From: Rudaea sp.
GTDB lineage: Bacteria > Pseudomonadota > Gammaproteobacteria > Xanthomonadales > Rhodanobacteraceae
Assembly (NCBI GenBank): GCA_031291055.1
Contig: JARLJU010000067.1
Coordinates: 1-64,000, forward strand
Length of the DNA: 64,000 nt
Direction of reading: 5' to 3'
This document shows, one piece after another, positions 9,359 through 21,462 of the stretch. Numbering within the stretch: position 1 is the first letter of the stretch; the number at the start of each line of letters is the position of its first letter. The translations under genes and the position numbers were made by a program. A model generated the notes under the pieces. It saw nothing but the letters and a program-made list of their open reading frames with translations, had not been told where the DNA came from and ran no database searches.

Positions 9359-9497
9359 GGCAAACTCCGGCGCCGACCGTGGCTGAGGACGCAATTGTGC
9401 CGCAAGCGCCGCGGTACCGCACGCCCGTGGTTTCGCTTGCGTGCGCGTGGCGCTAACATGCGCGGCAGAATGCACTGATCGTTTCACCGACATCCCC

Positions 9498-10145
9498 ATG
9501 CTTGCGCTCTCCGACCATCCGCTGCTGGACAAGACTGCATTGATCGGCGGTTGCGCGCGCCTGCCGGTGCGTTGCGATGCCGCGCGCCTGCGCGCGGAAG
9601 TGGACGCCCTGCCGGCTTCGCTGTGGGGAACCCGCGGCGGCCGTGTCGGCGTCCACAATGCCGCGCAAGCGATTTTCCTCCGCGGTCACGCTCCCGCCGA
9701 GGGCCACTTGCCGATCGAGGATCGTGAAGCACTTGCGCACGTGCCCTACGTGCGCGACATCATCACGCGCCTGATTCCGGCATCGCCACTGCGCTGCCTG
9801 CTCGCGCTGCTGCCGCCGGGTGCGGCGATTGCGCCGCACATCGATCAGGCTGACTATTTCAGCAAGACGATCCGCATCCACCTGCCGGTGACGACAAACG
9901 CGCGTGTCTGGATGTATTGCGCGGGCCTGAGCTACCAGATGGCGCCGGGTGAAATCTGGGCATTGAACAACAGCGATGTCCACGCCGTGTGGAACGCGTC
10001 GGCGGAGCTGTCGCGCACGCATCTGATCTGCGACTTCCTGCCTTCGCCGGAATTGCTGGCGTTGCTCGCAAATGCGCGGCGCGACTTGGGCGTGCTCGAT
10101 ACCGACGTGCAAAACCGCTTGTTCGGCGCGCAGCCGGCGGCATGA
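9498..10145 (+). CDS. Aspartyl/asparaginyl beta-hydroxylase-like 2-oxoglutarate oxygenase
   Basis: A 215-residue, single-domain member of the Asp_Arg_Hydrox (PF05118-like) double-stranded beta-helix oxygenases, which use Fe(II) and 2-oxoglutarate. The core is visible: AIAPHIDQADYF (first iron-binding His and Asp-like position, near residue 115), TIRIHLPVTT, then APGEIWALNNSDVHAVWN with the second His, and SRTHLICDF, whose Arg would bind 2-oxoglutarate. The substrate is unknown; relatives hydroxylate Asp/Asn in proteins or amino acid-containing small molecules. It overlaps the next gene by four bases (ATGA), so the two products are probably made together. The start at 9498 lacks a good ribosome-binding site; an upstream start at 9441 is possible. 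Confidence 0.85.
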   Translation: MLALSDHPLLDKTALIGGCARLPVRCDAARLRAEVDALPASLWGTRGGRVGVHNAAQAIFLRGHAPAEGHLPIEDREALAHVPYVRDIITRLIPASPLRCLLALLPPGAAIAPHIDQADYFSKTIRIHLPVTTNARVWMYCAGLSYQMAPGEIWALNNSDVHAVWNASAELSRTHLICDFLPSPELLALLANARRDLGVLDTDVQNRLFGAQPAA

Positions 10146-10843
10146 TCGCGACCGATCGTTTCGTCTATATCCATCTGCACAAGTCCGGCGGCAGCTTCGT
10201 CAACGAATGCCTGTTGCGATATTTTCCCGGCGCGCGCCAACTTGGCTACCACCTGCCGCTGGCGCTGTTGCCGCAGGAGCTGCGGCATTTGCCGGCGCTC
10301 GGGTTCGTGCGCAGCCCCTGGAGTTACTATGTGTCGTGGTATGCGTTCCAGTCACAGCGCCCACAGCCGAACGCTCTATTCCGCTGCGTGAGTGACAACG
10401 GCACGCTCGATTTCAAGGCGACGGTGCACAACCTGCTCCAACTGGGCGACGAACCGGCGCGCCTGGATCGACTGTTGGCCCTGCTTCCGGATCGCTACGG
10501 CGAGTCCGGCTTCGGATTGAACCTGCCGAATTTTGCCCTGGCGCCGATCCGCGGCAGCGGCATGGGGTTTTACAGTTATCTATTTCGCTACATGTATACT
10601 GGAACCGCAATCGAACCATTCGTCGGCCGCTGCGAAAACCTGCGCGCCGATTTTCTCGGCTTCCTCGAACGTAGCAGCGTCGAAGTGACGGCAGGACTGC
10701 GCGAGTTCGTGCAGACCGCCAGTCCACGCAACAGTTCGCAGCACGGCGACTGGCACGAATATTACGACCGCACCCTGGCCAATGCCGTCGCCGAGCGCGA
10801 CGCCAGTCTAATCGAGCCATTCTCCTACCGATTTTCCGAATAA
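10142..10843 (+). CDS. Sulfotransferase-like protein
   Basis: A 233-residue putative PAPS-dependent sulfotransferase. The N-terminal FVYIHLHKSGGSFVNECLL is a 5'-phosphosulfate-binding loop of the type HxPKxGGT found in Golgi-type sulfotransferases. LGFVRSPWSYYVSWYAFQ near residues 57-74 is the matching 3'-phosphate-binding motif (Arg and Ser with an aromatic tail). The C-terminal half is variable and has no motif I know. The start codon overlaps the stop of the hydroxylase-like gene (ATGA), which means translational coupling. The facing gene on the other strand, 10 bases downstream, carries the same two activities as one polypeptide. The acceptor molecule is unknown. I infer that hydroxylation creates the group that is then sulfated. 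Confidence 0.8.
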   Translation: MIATDRFVYIHLHKSGGSFVNECLLRYFPGARQLGYHLPLALLPQELRHLPALGFVRSPWSYYVSWYAFQSQRPQPNALFRCVSDNGTLDFKATVHNLLQLGDEPARLDRLLALLPDRYGESGFGLNLPNFALAPIRGSGMGFYSYLFRYMYTGTAIEPFVGRCENLRADFLGFLERSSVEVTAGLREFVQTASPRNSSQHGDWHEYYDRTLANAVAERDASLIEPFSYRFSE

Positions 10844-10853
10844 TCGGAATCGT

Positions 10854-12707
10854 TCAACCGACGCGATCCGGTCGGCGCGCGGCGAAGCGCTCGGCGCGCG
10901 CGATTGTCGGCGCCAGCCGCGCCAGGACTGCTTCGATGTCTTGTGCATGGCGGCGCCACTTGTGTGGCTCAGGCGCAGACAAGGTGTGTTGCGAAATCGG
11001 CAGTGTTGCATCGAGGGGCCGGTCCCAGGCGAAGCCGACCGCCGCGCAAAGACGCGTGATCTCGGCCTGCGGATCGGCAAGCAGCGCGTCGTAGCGCGCT
11101 ATGCAGACGCGATCCGCCGGCAGCGATTCCAGATCGTCGATAAGGATGCGCGTCGTTGTTTCCCATTGCGCCGCGACGATTTCCCGCAGCGGCTTGCCGG
11201 CAAGTTCGGCCCAGCCCGGAATCAGCAGCAGCGACCACGCGGGTCCGCTCCAGTCCGGCAGCTCCGGATAGGTAATGAAGCGCCCGGAATTCCAGGCCTC
11301 GAGCATGCTCGCCAGTGTTTCACGCGCGTCGCGGTACAGGTAGACAAAGCGCGCTTGTGGAAAAGCCCGCATCAAGAACGGCACACGCAGCGCGTTTTTC
11401 GGTGTCTTCTCCAGCAGTCGCACCGGCGACGCTCCCGGCGCCTTGCCATCGCGATCAATCAGACGGCGGCGAAAACGCTCGCGCAAATCGGCAACGACTT
11501 GCGCCGTCGCCGTCGCCGCTTCCAGCTGGTTGGACGCATAGCCGTGGGCGGCGATATTCAATTGCGGCAAGCCTTCGAAGATCGCATGGCTCTCGCTGCC
11601 GATCGTGTAGACGTTTGGCGCCTTGGCCAGCGTCTCGAACAACAGCGTTGAACCAGAGCGGGGCGGCGACACGATGAACACGGGACGCTCAAAGCCATCC
11701 GCATCCGCATCGTGGACCGGCGATCCGCGCGGCGCCAACTTCTGCCGATATTCATCGCCACGCGCCGGCATCGGCCGGTCTGCCAACGCCACGCGCAACA
11801 CCATTAATTCCAGCGAGTTGACCAAGACCGCTTCATTGCGCAGGACGATGCGATCGGCGTAATCGTGCAGATCGCTGGCGAATGCATCCAGGCGTGCCCG
11901 ATACTCGGGCCAGCCCGCGCTCGCCTCGCCGTAGCGCGACCAAAGTGATTGCCAGTCGCGGATGAACAGCGAGCACAGCCGTTGCGCTCCTGGCACCTGC
12001 GGGTGGGCAACGGCATCGCCGAGCAGGAAATTGATGTGTTCGCGGATTTCCCACGGGGTCATCACGATCGGCACGTTAACGGACTCGAAGTCGATCGCAT
12101 CGAGTCCGCCAGCGTGCTCCGGCACCGGTTGCGCCTGCCAGCCAGCGATTGGCGCATTCGGCGCGCATCCGCGGTCGACGTGCTGCCAGAAACGTGCGCC
12201 GCCGACGGTATCGGCGACCAGGTGGATGCGTTCATCGTCAGCGGCATTGATCACACGATGGCGCCGCCACGTGTCAAATATCCAGCACTCTCCCGGCGCC
12301 ATGTTCAGCTCGGCGTCGCCGCAGATGAAGCGTACACTCGGCTGCGTCACGATCGGCACATGCACGCGCATGCGCTCGCGCCAGTAGTAGTTCGTGTCGA
12401 CATGTGCCGTGACCTCGGCTTGTCCGGAAAGCCGCATCAGCCGCGATCTGCCCCAGACTGCGCCGATTGTCGCCAGCGCATGCATCAGGTAAGGGCAGCG
12501 TCGTAGATGCGGTGTCGCCCGCATCGGACCGGCGATCGAATTGCTTTCCGGATTACCGTTCACAGCGATCAACGCCAATGCCGAGTTTCCGGCAAACCCT
12601 TCCGGATGGGGCCTCCAGGCGCCGTCGCCCAACGCGCGGATTTCGGCAGCCAGCGCGGCAGCATCGAAACTGACCGGCAGCTGGATGAATGGGACAGGCA
12701 GTCTCAT
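10854..12707 (-). CDS. Two-domain fusion: aspartyl beta-hydroxylase-like oxygenase + sulfotransferase
   Basis: A 617-residue protein. Residues about 60-195 are an Asp/Asn hydroxylase-like oxygenase: VTAHVDTNYYWRERMRVHVPI, then APGECWIFDTWRRHRVIN and ERIHLVAD supply the His/Asp iron ligands and the 2-oxoglutarate Arg. About 130 residues of linker follow. Residues about 330-600 form a sulfotransferase, with VFIVSPPRSGSTLLFETL as 5'-phosphosulfate loop and ARFVYLYRDARETLASML as 3'-phosphate motif. The start at 12707 is chosen because GAGGAT lies eight bases upstream; the frame is open 34 codons further. It converges on the separate hydroxylase and sulfotransferase genes and may be cotranscribed with the membrane protein gene 62 bases upstream. 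Fusion of the same two domains strongly suggests that they act in sequence on one substrate. Confidence 0.87.
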   Translation of the reverse strand: MRLPVPFIQLPVSFDAAALAAEIRALGDGAWRPHPEGFAGNSALALIAVNGNPESNSIAGPMRATPHLRRCPYLMHALATIGAVWGRSRLMRLSGQAEVTAHVDTNYYWRERMRVHVPIVTQPSVRFICGDAELNMAPGECWIFDTWRRHRVINAADDERIHLVADTVGGARFWQHVDRGCAPNAPIAGWQAQPVPEHAGGLDAIDFESVNVPIVMTPWEIREHINFLLGDAVAHPQVPGAQRLCSLFIRDWQSLWSRYGEASAGWPEYRARLDAFASDLHDYADRIVLRNEAVLVNSLELMVLRVALADRPMPARGDEYRQKLAPRGSPVHDADADGFERPVFIVSPPRSGSTLLFETLAKAPNVYTIGSESHAIFEGLPQLNIAAHGYASNQLEAATATAQVVADLRERFRRRLIDRDGKAPGASPVRLLEKTPKNALRVPFLMRAFPQARFVYLYRDARETLASMLEAWNSGRFITYPELPDWSGPAWSLLLIPGWAELAGKPLREIVAAQWETTTRILIDDLESLPADRVCIARYDALLADPQAEITRLCAAVGFAWDRPLDATLPISQHTLSAPEPHKWRRHAQDIEAVLARLAPTIARAERFAARRPDRVG

Positions 12708-12769
12708 TTGTATCCTCGATAACGGCAGTCCGCGCACCTGCAATGTGCTTGATCGGTAGCGCTCGACAT

Positions 12770-15601
<2,832 letters not shown>

Positions 15602-15729
15602 ATGCGCGCATTGAATCACGAAGCCGCGGCAATGGCGAGCCTATGTACACTGCCGCGACGAAACTCCGCCATGCCAAGTCTTGTCGAATGCAGACAGCAA
15701 GATCACTGCGCACCACCAGGAGATCCGCC

Positions 15730-16275
15730 ATGCATCAGCACGCACCGCATTATCGGCTCTTCAATCGAGTCGCCGTCGCTGTCCTTGTCCTCGCCGGCAA
15801 CCCGGTATTTGCCCATGACGATGCGTCCGTGTCATCGCGCGTGCAGGTCGCCTGGGCACCGATCGAGACTTTGAGCGAGGTCAAGGACAATCCCATGCAG
15901 CGCGGCTGGCTGCGGCCGGAGGACTGGATGAAAACCCTGGGCGATTACCTGCGCAAGCGCAGCGATATCCTGCTGCCGCCCGGTCAGCAGCTGCGGGTGA
16001 CGATCGACGACATCAAGCTCGCCGGCGACTTTGAACCGTGGCGGGCGCCGAGCGCGCAGGACATCCGCTTTCTGACGGACCTGCATCCGCCGCGCATTGA
16101 TCTGCACTACACACTGCTGGCGCCCGACGGTTCGACGATTCGCGAGGGCAAGGACAGGTTGCGCGACTTGTCCTATCTGCAACGCACGGTGCCGACCACG
16201 ACCGATCCGCTGCGCTACGACAAGCGCCTGATCGACGACTGGCTCAGGAAGCAATTCGCGCGCACGCAATCGTGA
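15730..16275 (+). CDS. DUF3016 family secreted protein
   Basis: A 181-residue protein with an N-terminal signal peptide (about residues 1-28, RVAVAVLVLAGNPVFA then HDD), so it should be periplasmic. The mature part contains VQVAWAPIETLSEVKDN, RPEDWMKTLGDYLRKRSDILLPPGQQLRVTIDDIKLAGDFEP and a C-terminal DKRLIDDWLRKQF, which fit the DUF3016 family as I know it. AGGAG eight bases before the ATG supports 15730; the frame is open much further upstream but only antisense to thiC. The gene is divergent from thiC, with the riboswitch in the gap. The function of the family is unknown to me. Confidence 0.85.
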   Translation: MHQHAPHYRLFNRVAVAVLVLAGNPVFAHDDASVSSRVQVAWAPIETLSEVKDNPMQRGWLRPEDWMKTLGDYLRKRSDILLPPGQQLRVTIDDIKLAGDFEPWRAPSAQDIRFLTDLHPPRIDLHYTLLAPDGSTIREGKDRLRDLSYLQRTVPTTTDPLRYDKRLIDDWLRKQFARTQS

Positions 16276-16303
16276 CGCCACCGCCGATTCACCCGGGCGC
16301 TAT

Positions 16304-16945
16304 TCACCTGGGCGCGTAGGCGCGCATGAACATATCCACCGTGGCGTTCAGGTGGGCATCGACTTCGCGCTGCGACAGCGGCTCGCCACAACCGAATTCG
16401 AGCTGGGCATGGCATTCGCCCTTGAGCAGGCAGAAGAACTGCATCGCGGCGCGATGGGTGTCGGCAACTTCAAGTTTGCCGGCGGCGACCTCTTCCCGCA
16501 GGAAAGTCTCGAAGGCCTCCTGGGTGCGCTTCGGACCTGCTTCCCAGAAAAGCTGACCGAGTTTGGGCGATTGCTGCGCATTGGCGACGATCGTGCGATG
16601 CACCGCCATGGCCGCATCGCTGGTGACCAGCGTAAAGAACGCACGCGCGATCGTGAGCAGTTGACGGCGGATCGGCCCCTTGAGGTCGGCCGCGAAAATT
16701 TCCGGCGGCATTGTGTCCTGGCATACACATTCCACCGCCGCGGTAAACAGCCGCTCCTTGTCCTGGAAGTGGCTGTAGACGGTGAGCTTGGACACGCCGG
16801 CCACCGCCGCAATGGCATCCATGCTGGTGCCGTCGAAACCCTGGGTCGTGAACAGGCGCTTGGCCGCATCGAGGATGGCCGCGCGCTTTTCCAGGTCTTT
16901 CGGCCGGCCGGGGCCGCAGGTCTTGGCAATGGCAGGAGAATTCAT
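16304..16945 (-). CDS. TetR/AcrR-family repressor of the divergent RND efflux operon
   Basis: A 213-residue regulator. The helix-turn-helix lies at about residues 38-62 (MDAIAAVAGVSKLTVYSHFQDKERLF), after the typical RAAILDAAKRLFTTQGFDGTS start. The rest is an all-helical ligand-binding and dimerisation domain resembling that of AcrR-type regulators (TetR_C). It is divergent from an RND adaptor gene 90 bases away. An inverted repeat with 6-bp arms lies in that gap over a good promoter, which fits autorepression plus repression of the pump. The frame is open for 36 more codons through the intergenic region, but those cover the operator and are rejected; MNSPAIAKTCGPGRPK is the likely start. 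Confidence 0.9.
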   Translation of the reverse strand: MNSPAIAKTCGPGRPKDLEKRAAILDAAKRLFTTQGFDGTSMDAIAAVAGVSKLTVYSHFQDKERLFTAAVECVCQDTMPPEIFAADLKGPIRRQLLTIARAFFTLVTSDAAMAVHRTIVANAQQSPKLGQLFWEAGPKRTQEAFETFLREEVAAGKLEVADTHRAAMQFFCLLKGECHAQLEFGCGEPLSQREVDAHLNATVDMFMRAYAPR

Positions 16946-16950
16946 TATCA

Positions 16951-16984
16951 AATACTGGACAGTGCAGTTTAGTATTGTTACTAT
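16951..16984 (+). promoter_or_regulatory. Promoter of the RND operon with an overlapping TetR-type operator candidate
   Basis: TGGACA (16956-16961) and TACTAT (16979-16984) are separated by 17 bases, a good sigma-70 layout for the plus-strand operon. Arms AATACT (16951-16956) and AGTATT (16971-16976) form an inverted repeat across the -35 and spacer. Binding of the divergent TetR protein there would block the promoter. The operator call is inference from position and symmetry. Confidence 0.55.
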
Positions 16985-17035
16985 ACCACAGCGTTCACTA
17001 ATTAGCTGCAGCAAATACCCACGAGGACGATGACC

Positions 17036-18148
17036 ATGCGAAGCCTCACCCACAACGCAGGATTATGCGCCGTATTGCTGGTATTGGGCAGCGCGCTTGT
17101 CACGGGCGGCTGCTCCAGCAACGCGGCTGCGCCGGAATCCCCGCGCAACGCCATTGTGGCGCACCCGCTCAGCGCCGACGCCGCCACCGGCGAAGTCTAT
17201 TCCGGCGACGTGCATGCGCGCTACGAAAGTCAGCTTGGCTTCCGTGTGGCGGGCAAGATCAAGTCGCGGCTGGTCGATGTCGGCGCCCATGTTCAGGCAG
17301 GTCAGGTGCTGGCTGAACTTGACCCGATGGATCTGCGCCTGCAGGTCGCCAGCGCGCAGGCAATGCTGGGTTCGGCGCAGGCCGCACGCGACATGACCCA
17401 GTCCGAGTACGACCGCTACCGGTCCCTGCTTGAGAAGCACTTCATCAGCCAGACCCAGGTCGATTCGCAGAACAATGCGCTCAAGGCGGCACAGGCGCAG
17501 GTCAAGCAAGCGCAGGCGACATTGGCCGTAGCGCAGAACCAGGCCGAATATACGAGCTTGCGCGCCGATCACACAGGCGTCATCACCACGATCACCGCCG
17601 AAGCCGGCCAGGTCGTCGGCGCCGGCCAGAGCATTGCCACGCTGGCTCGCGACGGCGATTTCGAAGTCGAGATTGCAGTACCGGAAAACCGCATTGCCGA
17701 CTACCGCGTCGGCGCGCCGGCCACGATCGAAGCCTGGGCCGATGCCGGCAAGCACTTGAGCGGGCATTTGCGCGAGATCAGTCCCGAGGCCGACCGTGTC
17801 ACCCGCACCTACCGGGTGCGCGTGACGCTCGACGATGTCGCGACGTCGCCGAAGCTCGGCCAGACCGCCCGCGTCTACTTTGTCGATGCGAACAAGGCGC
17901 AGCAAGCGCTGATTCCGCTGTCCGCTCTGTACGAACAGGCAGGCAAGCCCGCGGTATGGGTGGTGGACGCGAAAACTCACGAAGTGCATCTGGCTCCGGT
18001 CGCCGTGGCCGCCTATCGCGAGCAGGGAGTCGCACTGGATGGGGGAGTCGATACGCAGCAGTGGATTGTCACGGCAGGTGTGCACAAGTTGCGCAACGGT
18101 GAAGCGATTGCTCCGGTCGACAGCATGAACCGGCCCGTTCTGCTGTAA
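17036..18148 (+). CDS. RND efflux periplasmic adaptor lipoprotein (membrane fusion protein)
   Basis: A 370-residue adaptor that links the inner membrane pump to an outer membrane channel. It has a lipoprotein signal with lipobox LVTGGC near residue 25. A lipoyl-like half motif (YESQLGFRVAGKIKSRLVDVGAHVQAGQVLAELDP) comes next, then a helical hairpin with many Gln and Ala (about residues 105-170) and the second lipoyl half (LRADHTGVITTITAEAGQVV). The beta-barrel and proximal domains follow. GAGGA lies eight bases before the ATG at 17036 but only two bases before the in-frame ATG at 17030, so 17036 is preferred. The permease gene starts 104 bases downstream. Substrates cannot be inferred. Confidence 0.9.
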   Translation: MRSLTHNAGLCAVLLVLGSALVTGGCSSNAAAPESPRNAIVAHPLSADAATGEVYSGDVHARYESQLGFRVAGKIKSRLVDVGAHVQAGQVLAELDPMDLRLQVASAQAMLGSAQAARDMTQSEYDRYRSLLEKHFISQTQVDSQNNALKAAQAQVKQAQATLAVAQNQAEYTSLRADHTGVITTITAEAGQVVGAGQSIATLARDGDFEVEIAVPENRIADYRVGAPATIEAWADAGKHLSGHLREISPEADRVTRTYRVRVTLDDVATSPKLGQTARVYFVDANKAQQALIPLSALYEQAGKPAVWVVDAKTHEVHLAPVAVAAYREQGVALDGGVDTQQWIVTAGVHKLRNGEAIAPVDSMNRPVLL

Positions 18149-18252
18149 AAAGTATACAAGTTACGCCCTGTCCGTTGCCTGCATCGCAATCCCTCCCCGA
18201 TCGCAGCAGGCAGCGTCGCAGGGCACTTGCCCCGATTCCGCTGGATACCCTC

Positions 18253-21200
18253 ATGACGCGCTTCAATCTCTCTGCCTGGGCGCTCAACAATCGTCCGCTG
18301 CTGCGCTATTTCATCGTCGTCCTCGGCATGCTTGGCGTATGGTCCTATCTGGGCCTGGGCCAGTCGGAAGATCCGCCGTTCACGTTCAAGGTGATGGTAG
18401 TGCAGACGCTGTGGCCCGGAGCGACCGCGGCCGAGATCACCGAACAGGTCACCGAGAAAGTCGAAAAGAAACTGCAGGAAATTCCTGAACTCGACTATCT
18501 GCGCAGCTATTCGCGCCCCGGCGAATCGCAGGTATTCGTGGTGATCAAGGATTCGATCCCGGCCCAGCGCGTGCCGGACGTGTTCTACCAGGTGCGCAAG
18601 AAAATCAGCGACATCCGCTACACCCTTCCCGTAGGTACCCAGGGTCCGTTCTTCAACGACGAGTTCGGCGATACCTACGGCAATATCTACGCGCTGACCG
18701 GCGACGGCTACAGCGATGCGCAATTGCGCGACTATGGCGAGCGGATCAAGCTGGAACTGCTGCGCGTGGCCAATGTTGCCAAGGTCGAACTCATCGGCCT
18801 GCAGGATGAAAAAATATACATCGAGGTATCCAACGCCAAGCTGGCCACGCTGGGCGTGAGCTTCGATCAGGTGCAGCAGGTATTGCAGGCGCAGAACGCG
18901 ATCACGCCGGCAGGCAGTTTCGAAACCGGCAGCGACCGCATCTATCTGCGTCCGAGCGGCGCATTCGATTCGGTCGACGCGATCCGCAACATCTCCATCC
19001 GCGCCAACGACCGCCTGTTCCGCCTCGGCGACGTCGCCGAGATCAAGCGTGGTTACGCCGATCCGCCGCAACCGCGCATGCGCTATGACGGCAAGAACGC
19101 GCTCGGCATCGCCGTGTCGATGCGCGACGGCGGCGACATCATTGCGCTCGGCCATGACCTCGACGGCGCCGTGACGCGGATCCGCCCGACCCTGCCGGTC
19201 GGACTGGATCTGGACCGCGTCGCCGACCAGCCACGCGCCGTGGCCCGCTCGGTCGGCGAATTCGTCGATACGCTGGCCGAAGCCGTGCTCATCGTCCTGC
19301 TGGTGAGCTTTTTTTCGCTCGGCTGGCGCACCGGCCTGGTCGTGGCGCTGTCGATCCCGCTGGTACTGGCGCTCACGTTCGCGGCGATGAAAGTATTCGG
19401 CATCGACCTGCACAAGATTTCGCTCGGTGCGCTGGTGCTGGCCCTCGGCCTGCTGGTCGACGATGCGATCATCGCCGTCGAAATGATGGCGATCAAGATG
19501 GAACAAGGTCTGGATCGCATGTCGGCAGCGGCGTTCGCCTATTCCTCGACGGCATTTCCGATGCTCACCGGTACCTTGATCACGGCCGCCGGCTTCCTGC
19601 CGATCGCGACTGCGAAGTCAGGTACCGGCGAATACACGCGTTCGATTTTCCAGGTCGTCACGATTGCGCTTTTGATTTCCTGGTTCGCCGCGGTAATCCT
19701 GATTCCCTATCTCGGCTACACCCTGCTGCCCCGGCGCGACCGCGACGCCACCGTCGCGCGCCCGCCCGGTGCGCTGGTCAGCCGTCTGCGCGTCTGGCGC
19801 AAACGCGCGACCGCGCTGCTGCCCGCGACATGGCGCAACGGCAACCATCGCGCCCACGGTGAAATTGCGCACGACCCCTATGCGACGCCGTTCTATCAAC
19901 GTTTCCGTATCCTGGTCGGCTGGTGCGTTGCGCATCGCAAGACCGTCATCGTGGCCACGGCGTTCGCCTTTGTCCTGGCGCTTGCGGGTTTCGGTTTCGT
20001 CCAGCAGCAATTCTTTCCCGATTCGACGCGTCCGGAATTGCTGGTCGACATGAAGCTCACCGAAGGCGCCTCGCTCACGGCTACCGAAACCCAGGTGAAG
20101 AAGCTCGAGGCCTGGCTCGCCAAACGTCCCGAGCTGGAAAACTATGTCAGCTACGTCGGCTCCGGCGCGCCGCGCTTCTATCTGCCGCTGGACCAGCAAC
20201 TGCCGCAGGCCAGCTTCGCCGAATTCGTGCTGCTGACCAAGAGCACGGCAGATCGGGAAAAACTGCGTGCCGACCTGATCGATCTGTTCGACCACGACTA
20301 CAACGAGTTGCGCGCCCGCGTGTTGCGTCTGGAAAACGGTCCGCCGGTCGGCTATCCGGTGCAGTTCCGCGTTTCCGGCGCCGACATCGCGAGCGTGCGT
20401 GAGCTGGCGCGCAAGGCCGCCGACGTGGTCCGGCAAAATCCACATATGCGCAATGTGAACCTGGACTGGGAAGAACCCAGCAAGGTCGTGCGCCTGAATA
20501 TCGATCAGGAGCGTGCGCGCGTGCTTGGCGTCAGTTCGCAGGATCTGGCCAATTTCCTGCAAAGCTCGCTGTCCGGCGTACCGGTGACGTATTACCGCGA
20601 ACGCGACCAGTTGATCGAGATCTCGCTGCGCGGGCCTGCCGAGGAACGCGCACAGCTTTCGCTACTGCAAAGTCTCGCGGTACCCACCGCTTCGGGACGC
20701 AGCATTCCGTTGCGCCAGATCGCCAATGTCGACTATGGTTTCGAGGAAGGCATCATCTGGCGCCGCAACCGGCTGCCGACGATCACGGTCCGCGGCGACA
20801 TCTATGGCAGCATCACCCCGGCCACGGTGACCGCACAGATCGTGCCGGCGCTGGCGCCGCTGCGCGCGCAGTTGCCCCCCGGCTATCTGCTCGAAGTCGG
20901 CGGTGCGGTCGAGGAAAGCGCCAAGGGTCAGGCCTCGGTCAATGCCGGCGTACCGTTGTTCCTGCTGGTAGTGTTCACCGCGCTGATGATCCAGCTGCGC
21001 AGCTTTGCGCGTGTCCTGCTCGTCGTGCTGACTGCGCCGTTGGGCCTGATCGGCGTGACCCTGTTTTTGCTCGTCTTCAACGTGCCGTTCGGCTTTGTCG
21101 CCATGCTCGGCACGATCGCGCTGATGGGCATGATCATGCGCAACTCGGTGATCCTGCTGGACCAGATCGAACAGGACATCGCTGCCGGGCACGCCGCATG

Positions 21201-21462
21201 GGATGCCATCATCGATGCAACCATTCGGCGCTTCCGCCCCATCGTATTGACAGCACTGGCTGCGATCCTGGCGATGATCCCGCTGTCGCGCAGCGCCTTT
21301 TTCGGACCGATGGCGGTGGCGATCATGGGGGGATTGTTCGTGGCGACGGCGCTGACCCTGCTGTTCCTGCCGGCGCTGTACGCGGCCTGGTTCGGTGTGC
21401 GCCGCCAAGGTGACGCAGATCTTCGCAGCAGCGCAAGTGCCGCAGTACAGGCGCCCGCGTGA
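18253..21462 (+). CDS. RND efflux permease (AcrB-like)
   Basis: A 1069-residue inner membrane proton-antiporter, of typical length for the family. It has the expected topology: one N-terminal helix (LLRYFIVVLGMLGVWSYLGL), a large periplasmic loop, a six-helix block, a second loop, and a final helix block. The proton-relay pair in helix 4 is present: LGLLVDDAIIAVEMMAIK near residues 400-417 has the two adjacent Asp. It starts MTRFNLSAWALNNRPL; an upstream extension of 26 codons lacks family character. It follows the adaptor gene, and a TolC gene lies 850 bases downstream after a methyltransferase gene, so the complete tripartite pump could be encoded here. Drug or metal specificity is not evident. 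Confidence 0.93.
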   Translation: MTRFNLSAWALNNRPLLRYFIVVLGMLGVWSYLGLGQSEDPPFTFKVMVVQTLWPGATAAEITEQVTEKVEKKLQEIPELDYLRSYSRPGESQVFVVIKDSIPAQRVPDVFYQVRKKISDIRYTLPVGTQGPFFNDEFGDTYGNIYALTGDGYSDAQLRDYGERIKLELLRVANVAKVELIGLQDEKIYIEVSNAKLATLGVSFDQVQQVLQAQNAITPAGSFETGSDRIYLRPSGAFDSVDAIRNISIRANDRLFRLGDVAEIKRGYADPPQPRMRYDGKNALGIAVSMRDGGDIIALGHDLDGAVTRIRPTLPVGLDLDRVADQPRAVARSVGEFVDTLAEAVLIVLLVSFFSLGWRTGLVVALSIPLVLALTFAAMKVFGIDLHKISLGALVLALGLLVDDAIIAVEMMAIKMEQGLDRMSAAAFAYSSTAFPMLTGTLITAAGFLPIATAKSGTGEYTRSIFQVVTIALLISWFAAVILIPYLGYTLLPRRDRDATVARPPGALVSRLRVWRKRATALLPATWRNGNHRAHGEIAHDPYATPFYQRFRILVGWCVAHRKTVIVATAFAFVLALAGFGFVQQQFFPDSTRPELLVDMKLTEGASLTATETQVKKLEAWLAKRPELENYVSYVGSGAPRFYLPLDQQLPQASFAEFVLLTKSTADREKLRADLIDLFDHDYNELRARVLRLENGPPVGYPVQFRVSGADIASVRELARKAADVVRQNPHMRNVNLDWEEPSKVVRLNIDQERARVLGVSSQDLANFLQSSLSGVPVTYYRERDQLIEISLRGPAEERAQLSLLQSLAVPTASGRSIPLRQIANVDYGFEEGIIWRRNRLPTITVRGDIYGSITPATVTAQIVPALAPLRAQLPPGYLLEVGGAVEESAKGQASVNAGVPLFLLVVFTALMIQLRSFARVLLVVLTAPLGLIGVTLFLLVFNVPFGFVAMLGTIALMGMIMRNSVILLDQIEQDIAAGHAAWDAIIDATIRRFRPIVLTALAAILAMIPLSRSAFFGPMAVAIMGGLFVATALTLLFLPALYAAWFGVRRQGDADLRSSASAAVQAPA

